NCBI RefSeq assembly: GCF_025244925.1
Contig: NZ_CP104275.1
Span: 248,001-312,000 of the forward strand
Source of the DNA: Arthrobacter zhaoxinii
GTDB lineage: Bacteria > Actinomycetota > Actinomycetes > Actinomycetales > Micrococcaceae
Direction: 5' to 3'
DNA: 64,000 nucleotides
Part shown: piece by piece, positions 33,908 through 43,552 of the stretch
How positions within the stretch are numbered: position 1 is the first letter of the stretch
How the letters are laid out: each line of letters begins with the position of its first letter
The notes under the pieces: generated by a model
Told to the model about the DNA's origin: nothing
The model's input: only the letters and a program-made list of their open reading frames with translations
The model's database searches: none
Program-made: the position numbers and the translations under genes

Positions 33908-35788
33908 CTAAAGAACGGGCTTGCCGAAGTGTGCGAGAACGTTGGGCAGGGCTGGTCCCAGATCGATGGCGCAGCTGCCGGCAGCGCGCTCTCCCGCGGC
34001 AGGCAGGAGGGCTTCGTGAGCACGGCGGGCGGCCCCGGGATGGCCGCTATCCACAGCAGCAAGCCCAACGAGGCACCACGAGACTTCGAACAGGAGGTCG
34101 CGCGGTGGTTCCGGAACGACGTCGAGGGCTGCCCGGGCTTCCGTTAGCCGGCCGCTCCGGGCCAGGAGCAGCGGACGCACCCACGGTTCATACGGACCGA
34201 AGTCCCCGTCGAGAAGGTCGGTGCCGTTCCGAACAGCAGCAGTGAGCTCGGCCAGGGCGGGCAGCCCCGTCCGGAACCCCGGCATCTCGTCTCCGTCCGG
34301 CGGGGGAGGTCCCTGCAGGAAGGTCCACCGGAACCAGCCGGTGAAGACCGTTGCCAGTTGCCGGTCGTAGCGGGTGGCAAGGGCATCGATGAGGTCTGCC
34401 TCATGGGATGCAGCATCAATGTCGTCCAACGCGCAGAGCGCCTGCATCCGGATCAGCCGTCCCTGAATCTCGAACGTCGGCAACTCCGCGTCAACTGCCA
34501 GTGCAATGATTTCGTCGCCAATGGCCTTGCGCACGGCCGCAAGTCCCGCCGTCGAAAACGTCTGCTGGTAGCGGGCACTGAGAGCAAAGCACAGCAGGGC
34601 CGGATCGTTCAGGTCCCGGGCAATCCGTTCCGCCTCGACAGCTTCGGCCATCCGGGCAGCTGTCCCGCGGGACTCCATGGCGATGGTGGCCAGCAGCCGC
34701 GCCCGTACCCGGGCCGACGTTCCGGCTGGAAGGACGTTCAGCGTCCGCACGGCGGCGTCCACAATCTCCGCCGACTGAGCCGGATCGTCCGAACGGGTCC
34801 AGCTTCCCGGAACCTCGAAGCCGCCGATGACCCGCGCCGCCAGTTCCGGATCACCGAACTGCTCCGCAGCGGCGATGGCCGCCATCCGCTGCTCGCCCGC
34901 CAACTGGACCGACCCGGACACCGCCAGCACCGGAAGCAGGCGGGCGACCCCTTCAAGCTGTGCACGCTCCCCGGTTCGCCCAGCGGCGACGACGGTGCGC
35001 GCAAGGAGCGAGCCGCCGTCGTCGGGCACCGGATCCAGCGAGGGATCGTGGCGCAGGATGCGCTGTTCGAGCTCGACCAGCCGGGTCCCGGGATCAAGAC
35101 CCAGATCGGTGCGCAGGGTGGAGCGGGCCCGGGTGAGCAGGGCGAGGGCATCGGCCTGGCGTGCGGAACGGTAGAGGGCCAGAGCGAGCAGCCGCCAGCC
35201 TTCCTCCCGCCAGGGATGCTCGCCGATGTGGGCATCGAGCAGCGCGAGGACGTCCTGCGGACGGCCGAGGTCCAACCGGGCGGAGGCGAGCTGCTCGACC
35301 GTTGCCGCCCGGAGTTCAGCAAGCCGTGCCCGTTCAGCGGCGGCCCAGGGTAGGGCACTGAATTCCTCAAACGGACTCCCGCGCCACTTCTCCAGAGACG
35401 CGGCCAGCACCGGTTCGCGTGCTTCAAGGCCGAGTCCCGCCGCGCTCCGAAGGGAGCGTTCGACGTGCCAGAGGTCGACGTCGTCGTCCCTCAGGGAAAG
35501 CGCATAACCGTTGCCGGTGGTGAGCAGGACGGCTGGGGGAGTGCGGGGCGGGCGGGCCGGTTCGAGGAGGCGGCGCAGCTCGCCGATGAAGGTGCGGACG
35601 GCGCCCACCGCGCCGGACGGGGCGTCCTCCCACAGCTCGTCAACCAGCCGCTGCGTGGAGACCGTTCTGCCGCGGGCGGCGACCAGGAGGCCGAGCAGCT
35701 CGCGGTGCCGGGCCTTGGACAGGCGCAGCGGGGTGTCCCCGAGCTCGGCGCCGATGGGGCCAAGAACGCGGATCCGCAGCTTACTCAC
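33908..35788 (-). CDS. SARP/AfsR-type transcriptional regulator (BTAD domain)
   Basis: The 626-residue protein starts with the OmpR-like winged helix of SARP regulators (LRIRVLGPIGAEL..., with LSKARHRELLGLLVAARGRTVSTQRLVDELW, residues ~1-95). The BTAD domain follows (~100-245; WREEGWRLLALALYRSARQADALALLTRARSTLRTDLGLDPG). The remaining ~370 residues are helical, TPR-like, with no clear P-loop, unlike full AfsR. SARP proteins activate secondary-metabolite clusters, but no cluster is nearby. It is divergent from the SDR gene at 35915 (126 bases apart), its likely target. Confidence 0.88.
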   Translation of the reverse strand: MSKLRIRVLGPIGAELGDTPLRLSKARHRELLGLLVAARGRTVSTQRLVDELWEDAPSGAVGAVRTFIGELRRLLEPARPPRTPPAVLLTTGNGYALSLRDDDVDLWHVERSLRSAAGLGLEAREPVLAASLEKWRGSPFEEFSALPWAAAERARLAELRAATVEQLASARLDLGRPQDVLALLDAHIGEHPWREEGWRLLALALYRSARQADALALLTRARSTLRTDLGLDPGTRLVELEQRILRHDPSLDPVPDDGGSLLARTVVAAGRTGERAQLEGVARLLPVLAVSGSVQLAGEQRMAAIAAAEQFGDPELAARVIGGFEVPGSWTRSDDPAQSAEIVDAAVRTLNVLPAGTSARVRARLLATIAMESRGTAARMAEAVEAERIARDLNDPALLCFALSARYQQTFSTAGLAAVRKAIGDEIIALAVDAELPTFEIQGRLIRMQALCALDDIDAASHEADLIDALATRYDRQLATVFTGWFRWTFLQGPPPPDGDEMPGFRTGLPALAELTAAVRNGTDLLDGDFGPYEPWVRPLLLARSGRLTEARAALDVVPEPPRDLLFEVSWCLVGLAAVDSGHPGAARRAHEALLPAAGERAAGSCAIDLGPALPNVLAHFGKPVL

Positions 35789-35914
35789 CTGCTGATTCTA
35801 GTGCGCGGACACGGGCTGATCGGGCGCTGATCCGGCTCTGGGATCGTGAACGTAAGCCGCGCCGGAACGTCCGACGCCGGCTGGCCGCTTTCGTGCGGCG
35901 GGGAAAGGACAACG

Positions 35915-36706
35915 ATGGATCTGCAGCTCATCGGAAGGACCGCATTCATCAGCGGTTCCACCCAGGGGATCGGCTACGCCGCCGCGAAGATGCTGGCGCG
36001 CGAGGGCGTGGCGGTGACGCTGAACGGCCGGGATGCCGGGAAGCTTGCTGCCGCCGTCGAAAACCTGCGGCAGGAGGTGCCCGGGGCATCGGTGGACGGC
36101 ATTGCCGCCGACTTCGCCGAGCCGGACCAGGTGGAGCGGCTCTGCGCGGAACTGTCCGACGTCGACATCCTCATTAACAATGTGGGCCTGTTTGAACTGA
36201 ATCCGTTCGAGGACATTTCCGCCGACGAGTGGCGGCGGTATTTCGAGGTGAATACCCTCAGCGGGGCACTGCTCGCCCGGCGCCTGCTGCCGGGCATGGT
36301 GGCGCGGAACTGGGGTCGGATTGTTTTCATCAGCAGTGAATCGGGCGTCAACGTCCCGGCGGACATGATCCACTACGGTGCGTCCAAGGCAGCCATGATG
36401 GCGGTGGGCAACGGCCTGGCGAAACTCACCCGGGGCACCGGCGTGACTGTGAACTCGGTGCTGGGCGGACCTACGTACTCCGACGGCGTCGCCGCCACGG
36501 TCGAGGGCATCGCTGCGGCGACCGGGCAGTCCGTCGGCGACATGAAGCAGGCGATCATCGGGACCAACCAGACCTCACTGCTGGAACGATTCATGGAACC
36601 TGAGGAGATCGCGGCGATGGTGACCTTCCTGGCCAGTCCCGTCGCTTCCGCGACGAACGGGGCAGCGGTGCGCGTGGACGGGGGTGTCCTGACGAGCGTG
36701 GTGTAG
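35915..36706 (+). CDS. SDR family oxidoreductase
   Basis: The 263-residue classical SDR has cofactor motif STQGIGYAAAKMLAREG, NNVG strand (INNVGLFELNPF), catalytic Ser (FISSESGV) and YGASK (Tyr-x-x-x-Lys), and ends in DGGVLTSVV typical of the family. ATG 35915 follows GGGAAAGGA. The motif NSVLGGPTYSDGVAATVEG near the end is shared with FabG-like enzymes acting on small ketones. Its divergent neighbour is the SARP regulator. Substrate unknown. Confidence 0.87.
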   Translation: MDLQLIGRTAFISGSTQGIGYAAAKMLAREGVAVTLNGRDAGKLAAAVENLRQEVPGASVDGIAADFAEPDQVERLCAELSDVDILINNVGLFELNPFEDISADEWRRYFEVNTLSGALLARRLLPGMVARNWGRIVFISSESGVNVPADMIHYGASKAAMMAVGNGLAKLTRGTGVTVNSVLGGPTYSDGVAATVEGIAAATGQSVGDMKQAIIGTNQTSLLERFMEPEEIAAMVTFLASPVASATNGAAVRVDGGVLTSVV

Positions 36707-36747
36707 CCGGCGGCGCCGAAGCCGCTGCCCGCTGCCCACGCCCGTGG

Positions 36748-37332
36748 TCATCGGACCGTGACGGAGTTCGTACCCTCGGTTTCGATCACGGGGTCCCCGG
36801 AGGTGTAGGTAACGCTGTTGTTCTCGCCTTCGACGTCGATGTCACCGGTCTGCTCGACGCCGACGGTGTTCGCCGTTCCGTCCACATCGATGTCAGGCAC
36901 ATTGCGGAGGGTGGCTTCATTATTGTTGCCCTCAATGTCGAGGCTTTCCGAGTCCTCCCCGGTGACTGTGTTGGCATTGCCGTTGATGTCGATGTCTTCA
37001 CATTGACCAGTCGTCTGTACGCTGGCGCCGCTTGTCTCGACGTCGATGTCCCCACCGTCTGAGCAGGTAATGCTGACGCTGGTGTTCGCTTCCGTAATTT
37101 TGTGTTCTTGCCCGCGGCTGAGGGTGATCGTTGCACCGGAGCCGGCGGGTGCGGACGATGCGCCTAAGTCTGTCGGGGAGGCCGTGGCGGTGTTTTCCGG
37201 TGTTCCGACGGCAGTTGAGGATGCGGTTCCGGTTTCCTCGGGTGTCGGCGCCGGGTCAGCGGTGCATCCGGTGATGAGTGCCAGGCCCGCGATGGCGGTA
37301 AGCACGGGTGCGGAGATGCGGCTTCGGTACAT
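36748..37332 (-). CDS. DUF3060 lipoprotein with beta-repeat
   Basis: The 194-residue protein begins with a lipoprotein signal (lipobox ITGC, around residue 23), then a Thr/Pro/Glu linker, then repeats of about 20 residues with the pattern I-x-D-I-x-G-x-x-N-x-(V/A) (for example DIDINGNANTVTG, SLDIEGNNNEATL, DIDVEGENNSVTY), as in DUF3060 beta-solenoids. ATG follows GAGGAG. Cell-surface localisation is implied; function unknown. The gap to 37622 shows no gene. Confidence 0.85.
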   Translation of the reverse strand: MYRSRISAPVLTAIAGLALITGCTADPAPTPEETGTASSTAVGTPENTATASPTDLGASSAPAGSGATITLSRGQEHKITEANTSVSITCSDGGDIDVETSGASVQTTGQCEDIDINGNANTVTGEDSESLDIEGNNNEATLRNVPDIDVDGTANTVGVEQTGDIDVEGENNSVTYTSGDPVIETEGTNSVTVR

Positions 37333-37621
37333 GCGGGTACTCCTCAGCTAGCGGGCTGGCTGGTGGTTGGCCTGCCCGGCGAGAACCGCACTGCTGCAGC
37401 AGTTCCTCACCCGGGGGCCCTTCCGCTTTCCGTTCCATTCTCCTGCATCTCGAGCAGGACGGCCACGCTTCTCCGCGGAAATGCCGGGCGGATGCGAGCC
37501 CTATGAGGCCGTCAGCTAGTACTCGATCCGGGCGTTTGAGCCGCCGGAACTCCTCGTGGCCATCGCCGCCGTGCCGGATTGCCAGCAGACTGGCTGTAAG
37601 GGGCGAGAGAACGGGGAGGCC

Positions 37622-38533
37622 ATGAGCGCGGAAGTGGTCATCAGTGTTCAGGGGCTGGAGAAGTCTTTCGGGAAATTCCCGGCATTGAACGGGCTGGACC
37701 TGCAGGTTCAGCGCGGGCAGGTGCACGGCTTCCTGGGACCAAACGGTGCCGGGAAGTCAACAACCATCCGCGTGCTGCTGGGATTGTTGAAAGCCGACGC
37801 CGGAACCCTGCAGGTCCTGGGACAGGATCCGTGGCGGGAAGCCGTGCCGCTGCACCGGCGGTTGGCCTATGTGCCGGGTGATGTGGCGTTGTGGCAGGGG
37901 ATGACCGGCGGGCAGGCCATCGACCTGCTGGGCTCGCTCCGCGGCGGGCTGGACGAGCGGCGGCGGGCGGAACTGCTGGAGCGGTTTGAGTTGGACCCGG
38001 CGAAACGCGGCCGGCAGTACTCCAAGGGAAACCGGCAAAAAGTGGCCATCGTGGCGGCCCTGGCCTCCGACGTCGAACTCCTGGTCCTGGACGAGCCAAC
38101 CAGCGGCTTGGACCCGCTGATGCAGAACGTCTTCCAGGATGTGATCGGTGAGGCCAAGCACCGCGGCGCGACAGTGCTGCTCAGCAGCCATGTCCTCGCG
38201 GAAGTGGAAACCCTCGCGGACCGGGTCAGCATCATCCGGGACGGCCGGATCGTGGAGGAAGGCACGCTGGCCCAGCTGCGCGGGCATACCACCACCTCCG
38301 TCCACGCCACACTGAAACGTGCCCCGCAGCCCGGTCAGCCGACCGTGTTCGAGGATGTGAACCTCGACGGCGACAGGCTGACTGCCGTGGTGGACTCCGC
38401 GCGGGTGGGTGAGGCAATGACAGCCCTCATCCCCTTCGGTATTACCTCACTGACCGTTGAACCGCCCTCGCTGGAGAGCCTTTTCCTGCGGCTGTACGAC
38501 GACGGCGGCCCCTCCCCGGGGACGCGCCCATGA
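37622..38533 (+). CDS. ABC transporter ATP-binding protein (ABC-2 exporter)
   Basis: The 303-residue ATPase has Walker A GPNGAGKSTTI, the Q-loop, signature-like YSKGNRQKVAIVAAL (LSGGQ variant) and Walker B LLVLDEPTSGLDP, followed by SSHVLAEVETLADR. The C-terminal ~85 residues form the extra regulatory domain of drug or lantibiotic exporters. ATG 37622 is used because GGGGAGG precedes it. It overlaps the permease by four bases (ATGA). Confidence 0.9.
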   Translation: MSAEVVISVQGLEKSFGKFPALNGLDLQVQRGQVHGFLGPNGAGKSTTIRVLLGLLKADAGTLQVLGQDPWREAVPLHRRLAYVPGDVALWQGMTGGQAIDLLGSLRGGLDERRRAELLERFELDPAKRGRQYSKGNRQKVAIVAALASDVELLVLDEPTSGLDPLMQNVFQDVIGEAKHRGATVLLSSHVLAEVETLADRVSIIRDGRIVEEGTLAQLRGHTTTSVHATLKRAPQPGQPTVFEDVNLDGDRLTAVVDSARVGEAMTALIPFGITSLTVEPPSLESLFLRLYDDGGPSPGTRP

Positions 38534-40119
38534 GCAGCGCCCTGACGGGGAGCGCACCCCTGCTGCGTGCAACCGTCCGGTTCGACGGGCGCCGGTTCGT
38601 GCCTTGGATTCTGATCACGACGGCGCTCTCCGCGTCTTCCGTTCTGGTCTACCCCTGGGTCTTTCCCACCCAGCAGGACCGCCTCGGGCTGGCCCTGGCC
38701 ATCGGCTCCAACCCGGCTCTGGGCCTGATCTTCGGGCCGGCCTACAATCTCAGCACAGACGACGGATTCAATGCCTGGCGCAGCCTCGCCCTGGGCGGTT
38801 TCCTTGCCGCACTCGGATCGATTTTCACCGTCACCCGGTCCAGCCGCGGCCAGGAAGACTCCGGACAGGCAGAACTCCTGGCCTCCGGCGTACTGGGCCG
38901 GGGCAGTCGCCTGCTGGCGGGAGTCAGTCTGGCCCTGATCGGCTCAACGGCCCTCGGCATCGTCGCCGGCACCGTCACGCTCTGGTGCGGCGGCACCTGG
39001 ACTGCCTCCCTGCTGCTGGCAGCAACGTTCACCGCCACCGGGTGGATGTTCGCTGCGGTCGCCGCCGTGGCCGCGCAGCTGGGAACTGATGCGCGGACGG
39101 CGAACTCGCTGGCCGTGGGCACCTTCGGTGCGCTGTTCCTGCTGCGGGGCTTCCTGTATTCGATCGAGGCGCCCGAGTGGACATCCTGGATCAATCCGCT
39201 GAGCTGGATGACGGAAACCCGGCCGGCCAGCGGCAACCACTGGTGGCCGCTGCTCCCCGCGGCGGCCCTCACCGGAGCCCTGCTCGGTGTTGCCTTCCTG
39301 CTGCAGTCGCGCCGCGACTTCGGACAGGGGGCGATCGCTCCCCGGCCCGGACCGGCCCGGGGGAGGATCCGAACTCCGTGGAGCCTGGCGGTCCGGCTGA
39401 ACCGCGCCCCGCTCCTCACCTGGACCATTGCGTTCCTGGTTATCGGAACGGTCTTCGGGTTTTTTGCCCGCTCGTTCAAGGACATCCTCAGCGGCGACAG
39501 CGCTGCCGCCTCGGTTCTCGCATCCGGCGCCGCCACCCCCGAGGCCCTCGCGCCGGCGTTCCTCGTGACGATTCTGAGCCTGGCCGGGATCATCGCCGCC
39601 ATCCCCGGGGTGCAGATCCTGCAGAAGGTGCGGACCGAGGAGCTGGAGGGCCGGCTGGAGCCGGTTCTGGCCGCCGGCGTAAGCCGTCCGCGCTACTTCA
39701 CGGCGAATGTTGTGCTCGCACTGTCCGCACCAACGGTCTACCTGCTTGTCGCCGGAACCATCATCACGGTGCTGGCCTCCGGTGAGCTGGGCATCGACGC
39801 CGGCAAGGTTCTGCTACAGGCCGTGGCGGCCGTTCCGGCCGTGTGGACGGCCACCGCCGTCGCGGCAGCCGTCGTCGGTGCACGCCCCCGGCTGGTGATC
39901 GCGTCCTGGGCGGGCGTGTTCATTTCCTTCGTGCTGACGTTGCTGGGTCCGACGTTCCGGCTCTGGGACTGGGTGCTGGCGATCAGCCCGTTCTGGCACG
40001 TTCCCAGCGTTGCCGCCGACGACGCCGGGTGGGCTGGGCTGGCGGGGATCTCCGCGGTGACCGCAGTGTTGCTGCTGATCGGTTTCACGGGCTTTCGCCG
40101 CCGGGACCTCGACGGGTAG
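38530..40119 (+). CDS. ABC-2 type permease
   Basis: The 529-residue permease has twelve predicted membrane segments arranged as two halves (residues ~1-270 and ~290-529), so the single gene supplies both halves of the channel. This is the layout of actinobacterial drug/polyketide exporters. TRSSRGQEDSGQAELLASGVLGR and VRTEELEGRLEPVLAAGVSRPRY are the coupling-helix motifs of each half. It is translationally coupled to the ATPase. Cargo is not known. Confidence 0.88.
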   Translation: MSSALTGSAPLLRATVRFDGRRFVPWILITTALSASSVLVYPWVFPTQQDRLGLALAIGSNPALGLIFGPAYNLSTDDGFNAWRSLALGGFLAALGSIFTVTRSSRGQEDSGQAELLASGVLGRGSRLLAGVSLALIGSTALGIVAGTVTLWCGGTWTASLLLAATFTATGWMFAAVAAVAAQLGTDARTANSLAVGTFGALFLLRGFLYSIEAPEWTSWINPLSWMTETRPASGNHWWPLLPAAALTGALLGVAFLLQSRRDFGQGAIAPRPGPARGRIRTPWSLAVRLNRAPLLTWTIAFLVIGTVFGFFARSFKDILSGDSAAASVLASGAATPEALAPAFLVTILSLAGIIAAIPGVQILQKVRTEELEGRLEPVLAAGVSRPRYFTANVVLALSAPTVYLLVAGTIITVLASGELGIDAGKVLLQAVAAVPAVWTATAVAAAVVGARPRLVIASWAGVFISFVLTLLGPTFRLWDWVLAISPFWHVPSVAADDAGWAGLAGISAVTAVLLLIGFTGFRRRDLDG

Positions 40120-40159
40120 CGACGTAATTTGCGCTTTTCGATTCGGAGCTTCCGGCCGG

Positions 40160-41089
40160 TCAGAGGTTCATCATCGAGAGCGGGAGATACGCGCTGACGA
40201 TCCAGTTGGGCGTATCCACAACCTCACTGATCTTCAGGTCCACAATGACTGAGGACAGCAGATACGCCTCCTGGGGTTCGATGCGGTAGGTGAAGCACAT
40301 GTGCTCGATCATGTGCCGAAGCGCATTTCGGGCGGCCTCGTGCAGATCGGGCCCCACGCCGGTGGTGGCGTAGTATCCCTGGTCCTCAATGCCGGGGCGG
40401 AGCGGTCCCGCGGTTTGGAACTGCGGTGAGGGGATGGACCGTCCCTTGTGCAGGGTGATCTTGAGCGCTCCACTCATAGGAGCCTCGATGGCAGTGACGC
40501 AGACTTCCCCGTCCCCCTGGGCGGCGTGCGGGTCACCGAACATCAGTCGAGCTCCGGGCAGGCTGACCGGCAGGAAGATTCTGGTGCCCACCACCAGGTC
40601 GCGGATGTCCATGTTGCCGCCGAAGTTTCCAGGCGGCATCACGGGCAGCGGGTCCACAGTCGCCGGGGTGCAGGCCAGTACGCCCAGGAAGGGGCGCACG
40701 GGAACGGTTGCTACGTCCAGGAAGGCGGTGGTGGGACCCGTGGAAAGATCCCATTTATAGGCGAAGGGTTCGGAGAAGTCCTCCGGGAGGAGGCCGGCGC
40801 CGGGACGGCTCGCGGTGAACCCCCAGCCCAGCGGGGCGAACTCCAGCGGTTCGATTTCCAGCACGTCGCCGGGTTCCGCACAGTGCACCATCACCGGTCC
40901 CCGCAGCGGATAGCTCCGGGCAGGATCGCTGGCCGGGACGGGCGTCCCGTTGAGATAGTCCTCCAGCTGCCCGTCGCCGGCATCCCTGACGTCAAAACTG
41001 ATGGTGTCACCGCTGCTGACCGCCAGCACCGGCTCGTGCTGCGGCGTCCACAGACGGTTATAGATATCCGGTACTTCGTGGTGCGCCAT
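40160..41089 (-). CDS. Acetamidase/formamidase (cytoplasmic form)
   Basis: The 309-residue FmdA/AmdA enzyme hydrolyses short amides to carboxylate and ammonia. Typical segments are GPVMVHCAEPGDVLEIE, GFTASRPGAGLLPE, MDIRDLVVGTRIFLPV and GDPHAAQGDGEVCVTAIE, the last being a conserved metal/active-site loop. No signal peptide. It is downstream of an SDR and a flavin monooxygenase on the same strand, 136 bases after the SDR stop; a second relative is at 45357. Confidence 0.88.
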   Translation of the reverse strand: MAHHEVPDIYNRLWTPQHEPVLAVSSGDTISFDVRDAGDGQLEDYLNGTPVPASDPARSYPLRGPVMVHCAEPGDVLEIEPLEFAPLGWGFTASRPGAGLLPEDFSEPFAYKWDLSTGPTTAFLDVATVPVRPFLGVLACTPATVDPLPVMPPGNFGGNMDIRDLVVGTRIFLPVSLPGARLMFGDPHAAQGDGEVCVTAIEAPMSGALKITLHKGRSIPSPQFQTAGPLRPGIEDQGYYATTGVGPDLHEAARNALRHMIEHMCFTYRIEPQEAYLLSSVIVDLKISEVVDTPNWIVSAYLPLSMMNL

Positions 41090-41225
41090 GGATGTGTCTC
41101 TTTCGTGGTGCGGGGTCCGGCGGCCGAGGCGCGCGTGCCCGGCAGCGAGCTGTTTCCAGCAGCGTACGGCCAGGGCTGTCCTGCGGAGTCATTCATGACG
41201 AGGCACGGCGCCCCGGCGCCGAGAC

Positions 41226-42053
41226 CTAGGAGGCCGGCCGTCGGGTGAGACGCTCGGTGAGGAGCCGGTTGGCCCAGTTCGGAGTCACCTGGGAGAGCGC
41301 GGCCAGGAAGCGTGCCTGGGATCCGACGGCGTGGTGGACGTTGCGGGGCCACTTCCGATTGCGACGGGCCCTGATGCTGCGTTCCACGGCGGCGACAGCG
41401 GCTGCGGCAACATCGGTTTCGTTCAGCCGCACGCCGAACGACTGGATTGCTCCGATACTGACGCCCTTGACCATCGCGGTGTTGACGAACAGCGGCCACA
41501 GATCGAGCACGGCAATGCCATGCTCCGCCCATTCCAGCTCCAGTGCCTCGGTCAGGCCGCGGACCGCGAACTTCGTGGCGCCGTAGGTGGCAAGATCGGG
41601 CTGCCCGTAAATGGCTGAGGCGGATCCCAGGTTGAGCAGCACCGGTCTGGCAGCGTTCTTCAGGTACGGGAACGCGGTGTGTGCGCCGTTGATCGTCCCA
41701 AGAACGTTGACGTCCACCAGTGCCCGGTGCCGTTCAAGATCGGTATCAACGAACGGGCCGGCGGCCAGCAGCCCGGCGTTGTTGACCAGGAGGTCCAAGT
41801 GGTCCTCGCAGACGGAGGCCAGGGCTTCGCGCCACTGCTGGGGATCCCGGACATCGAGGGGACCCGTGACGACCGTGGTGCCGTGCGCAGCAGCGATGTC
41901 CTTGAGTTCGGCCAAGCCGTGGCTTTCGATGTCGAAGGCGCCGACTATCCACCCATTGCGCAGCAGTCGGGCTGCGGTGGCGTGCCCGATGCCGCGGGCC
42001 GCGCCGGTGACGACGGCGATACGCCGTGAGCGCTGCTCAGTGTTCCCGGACAT
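41226..42053 (-). CDS. SDR family oxidoreductase
   Basis: The 275-residue SDR has GAARGIGHATAARLL, NNAGLLAAGPF, catalytic Ser (LGSASAIYG) and YGATK (Tyr-x-x-x-Lys). The C-terminal ~60 residues form the longer tail with RNRKWPRNVHHAVGSQARFLAAL seen in SDRs paired with flavin monooxygenases. ATG 42053 is one base from the stop of the flavin monooxygenase gene, so the two are co-translated. The pair could oxidise an alcohol to a ketone, then to an ester. Confidence 0.88.
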   Translation of the reverse strand: MSGNTEQRSRRIAVVTGAARGIGHATAARLLRNGWIVGAFDIESHGLAELKDIAAAHGTTVVTGPLDVRDPQQWREALASVCEDHLDLLVNNAGLLAAGPFVDTDLERHRALVDVNVLGTINGAHTAFPYLKNAARPVLLNLGSASAIYGQPDLATYGATKFAVRGLTEALELEWAEHGIAVLDLWPLFVNTAMVKGVSIGAIQSFGVRLNETDVAAAAVAAVERSIRARRNRKWPRNVHHAVGSQARFLAALSQVTPNWANRLLTERLTRRPAS

Positions 42054-42054
42054 G

Positions 42055-43440
42055 TCAGGCCCCCACACGATGGGCTGCGGCCTGCGCAGTGGTTCTGCGC
42101 CGCGCCCCGGCATCGCGCTCGCGGCGCAGGGCACGCATGTAATCGACGAAATCCACCTGAATGGTGTGCCGCTTGCTGGCAACGTACCGTTTGGTGATCG
42201 CCTTGCGGTGGTGGTCGATCTCGGCGTCCATCGCGGCCCGCTCGGGCAGGGCATGGAGGCCCTGGAGATGGTCGGCGGCGAGCTCGGACTGCCGCTCGGC
42301 GATCGGCATAACCGCGCCGAGCGGCTGGACCAGTCCGATGAAGTACAGCCCCGGCACCGTCGGGTGGAACATCCGCTGGTAGAGCCGGATCTCGTTATCT
42401 CCGGAGGGGTCGAGGAAGCCGGCGTCAAAGAAAGGGAACGAGATCTTGTAGCCGGTGCAGTAGATCACCAGGTCGGCCGCGACGCGGGTGCCGTCGGTGA
42501 AGACAACGCTGTCGCCGTCGAAGCGCTGGATGTTGGGCTTCGGGACCACGTCGCCGTGGGCCAGCCGGTCGAGTATCCGGCTGGAGACGGTCGGGTGGGC
42601 CTGGGCGAACTTGTGGTCGGGTTCCTGGAGGCCGTAACGCGACATCGGGCCAGTGGCGGCGCGCATGACCACGCGGGCGACTCCCCAGCGGACCCGGGAC
42701 GGGATCTTCTCGTGCGCTCCGATCTCGTCGAAGGGCTTGCCGAAGACGTACTTGGGAATGATGTGCACGCCCCGACGGTGGGAGAGGTAGGTCTCGGCCG
42801 CGTGGTAGCTGGCATCGGTGCAGATATCCATGGCCGAGTTGCCCATGCCGAGCACCACGATCCGCTTGCCGGTGAGCTGTTGCTCGTCCGTGTAGTCGTG
42901 GGAGTGTATCTGCTCACCGGTGAAGCCTTCGACGCCGGGGAAGGCCGGCTCCGGCATCCGGGGGTCCCAGTGGTGGCCGTTGGCCACTATGACCGAGCCG
43001 TAGCGCCGGGTCTCGGCGTTGCTCAGCCGAACCTCGAAGCCGCCGCCGGGCAGGGGGTGCACGTGCTCCACACCGGTGTTGAAGGTGATCCTGTCCCGGA
43101 ACCCGAAGTGGTCGACGTAGGCGTCGAAGTACGCCGCAACCTGGTCGTGGCGTGCGAAATTGGGCAGGTTCGCGGGCATGGGAAAGTCGCTGAATTCCAT
43201 CCGGCTGCGCGAGGTGTTGATGTGCAGGGACTTGTAGGCCGCGGATACTCCGTTGCTGTTGCCCCATACCCAGTTGCCGCCGACCCGGTCCGAGAGTTCA
43301 AAACAGTCGAAGGCAAGTCCCCGTTCATGGAGAACTTTGGCCGCCGTGATTCCGGAACAGCCTGCGCCGATGACGCATACGCGCTCGCGCTCGCTGCTGC
43401 CGAGCTCGCTGGCGGAGGGTGTGCTGTGGACTGTCGGCAT
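42055..43440 (-). CDS. Flavin-containing monooxygenase (FMO/Baeyer-Villiger-like)
   Basis: The 461-residue flavoprotein has FAD motif VCVIGAGCSGITAAKVL (residues ~21-37), the FMO fingerprint FTGEQIHSHDY, and NADPH motif VVLGMGNSAMDI. A NGHHWDP segment is also typical. It inserts oxygen at a heteroatom or ketone carbon with NADPH and O2. It is the first of a tightly linked pair with the SDR. The 43441-43552 gap to the next gene holds its promoter. Confidence 0.88.
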   Translation of the reverse strand: MPTVHSTPSASELGSSERERVCVIGAGCSGITAAKVLHERGLAFDCFELSDRVGGNWVWGNSNGVSAAYKSLHINTSRSRMEFSDFPMPANLPNFARHDQVAAYFDAYVDHFGFRDRITFNTGVEHVHPLPGGGFEVRLSNAETRRYGSVIVANGHHWDPRMPEPAFPGVEGFTGEQIHSHDYTDEQQLTGKRIVVLGMGNSAMDICTDASYHAAETYLSHRRGVHIIPKYVFGKPFDEIGAHEKIPSRVRWGVARVVMRAATGPMSRYGLQEPDHKFAQAHPTVSSRILDRLAHGDVVPKPNIQRFDGDSVVFTDGTRVAADLVIYCTGYKISFPFFDAGFLDPSGDNEIRLYQRMFHPTVPGLYFIGLVQPLGAVMPIAERQSELAADHLQGLHALPERAAMDAEIDHHRKAITKRYVASKRHTIQVDFVDYMRALRRERDAGARRRTTAQAAAHRVGA

Positions 43441-43552
43441 TGGCGCTCCAAGCAGATGGATGTGGGACCGGGGATCATGTGATCTACGTCACTGTAGACT
43501 CACCCGGCCGCGCCCAGCGTTAGCAACACCCCGGCAGCAGCATCGCGGCTGG

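Noticed and set aside
41611..43482. 623-codon plus-strand frame opposite the SDR and flavin monooxygenase
   Set aside because: Shadow frame; the minus strand has Rossmann and FMO motifs.
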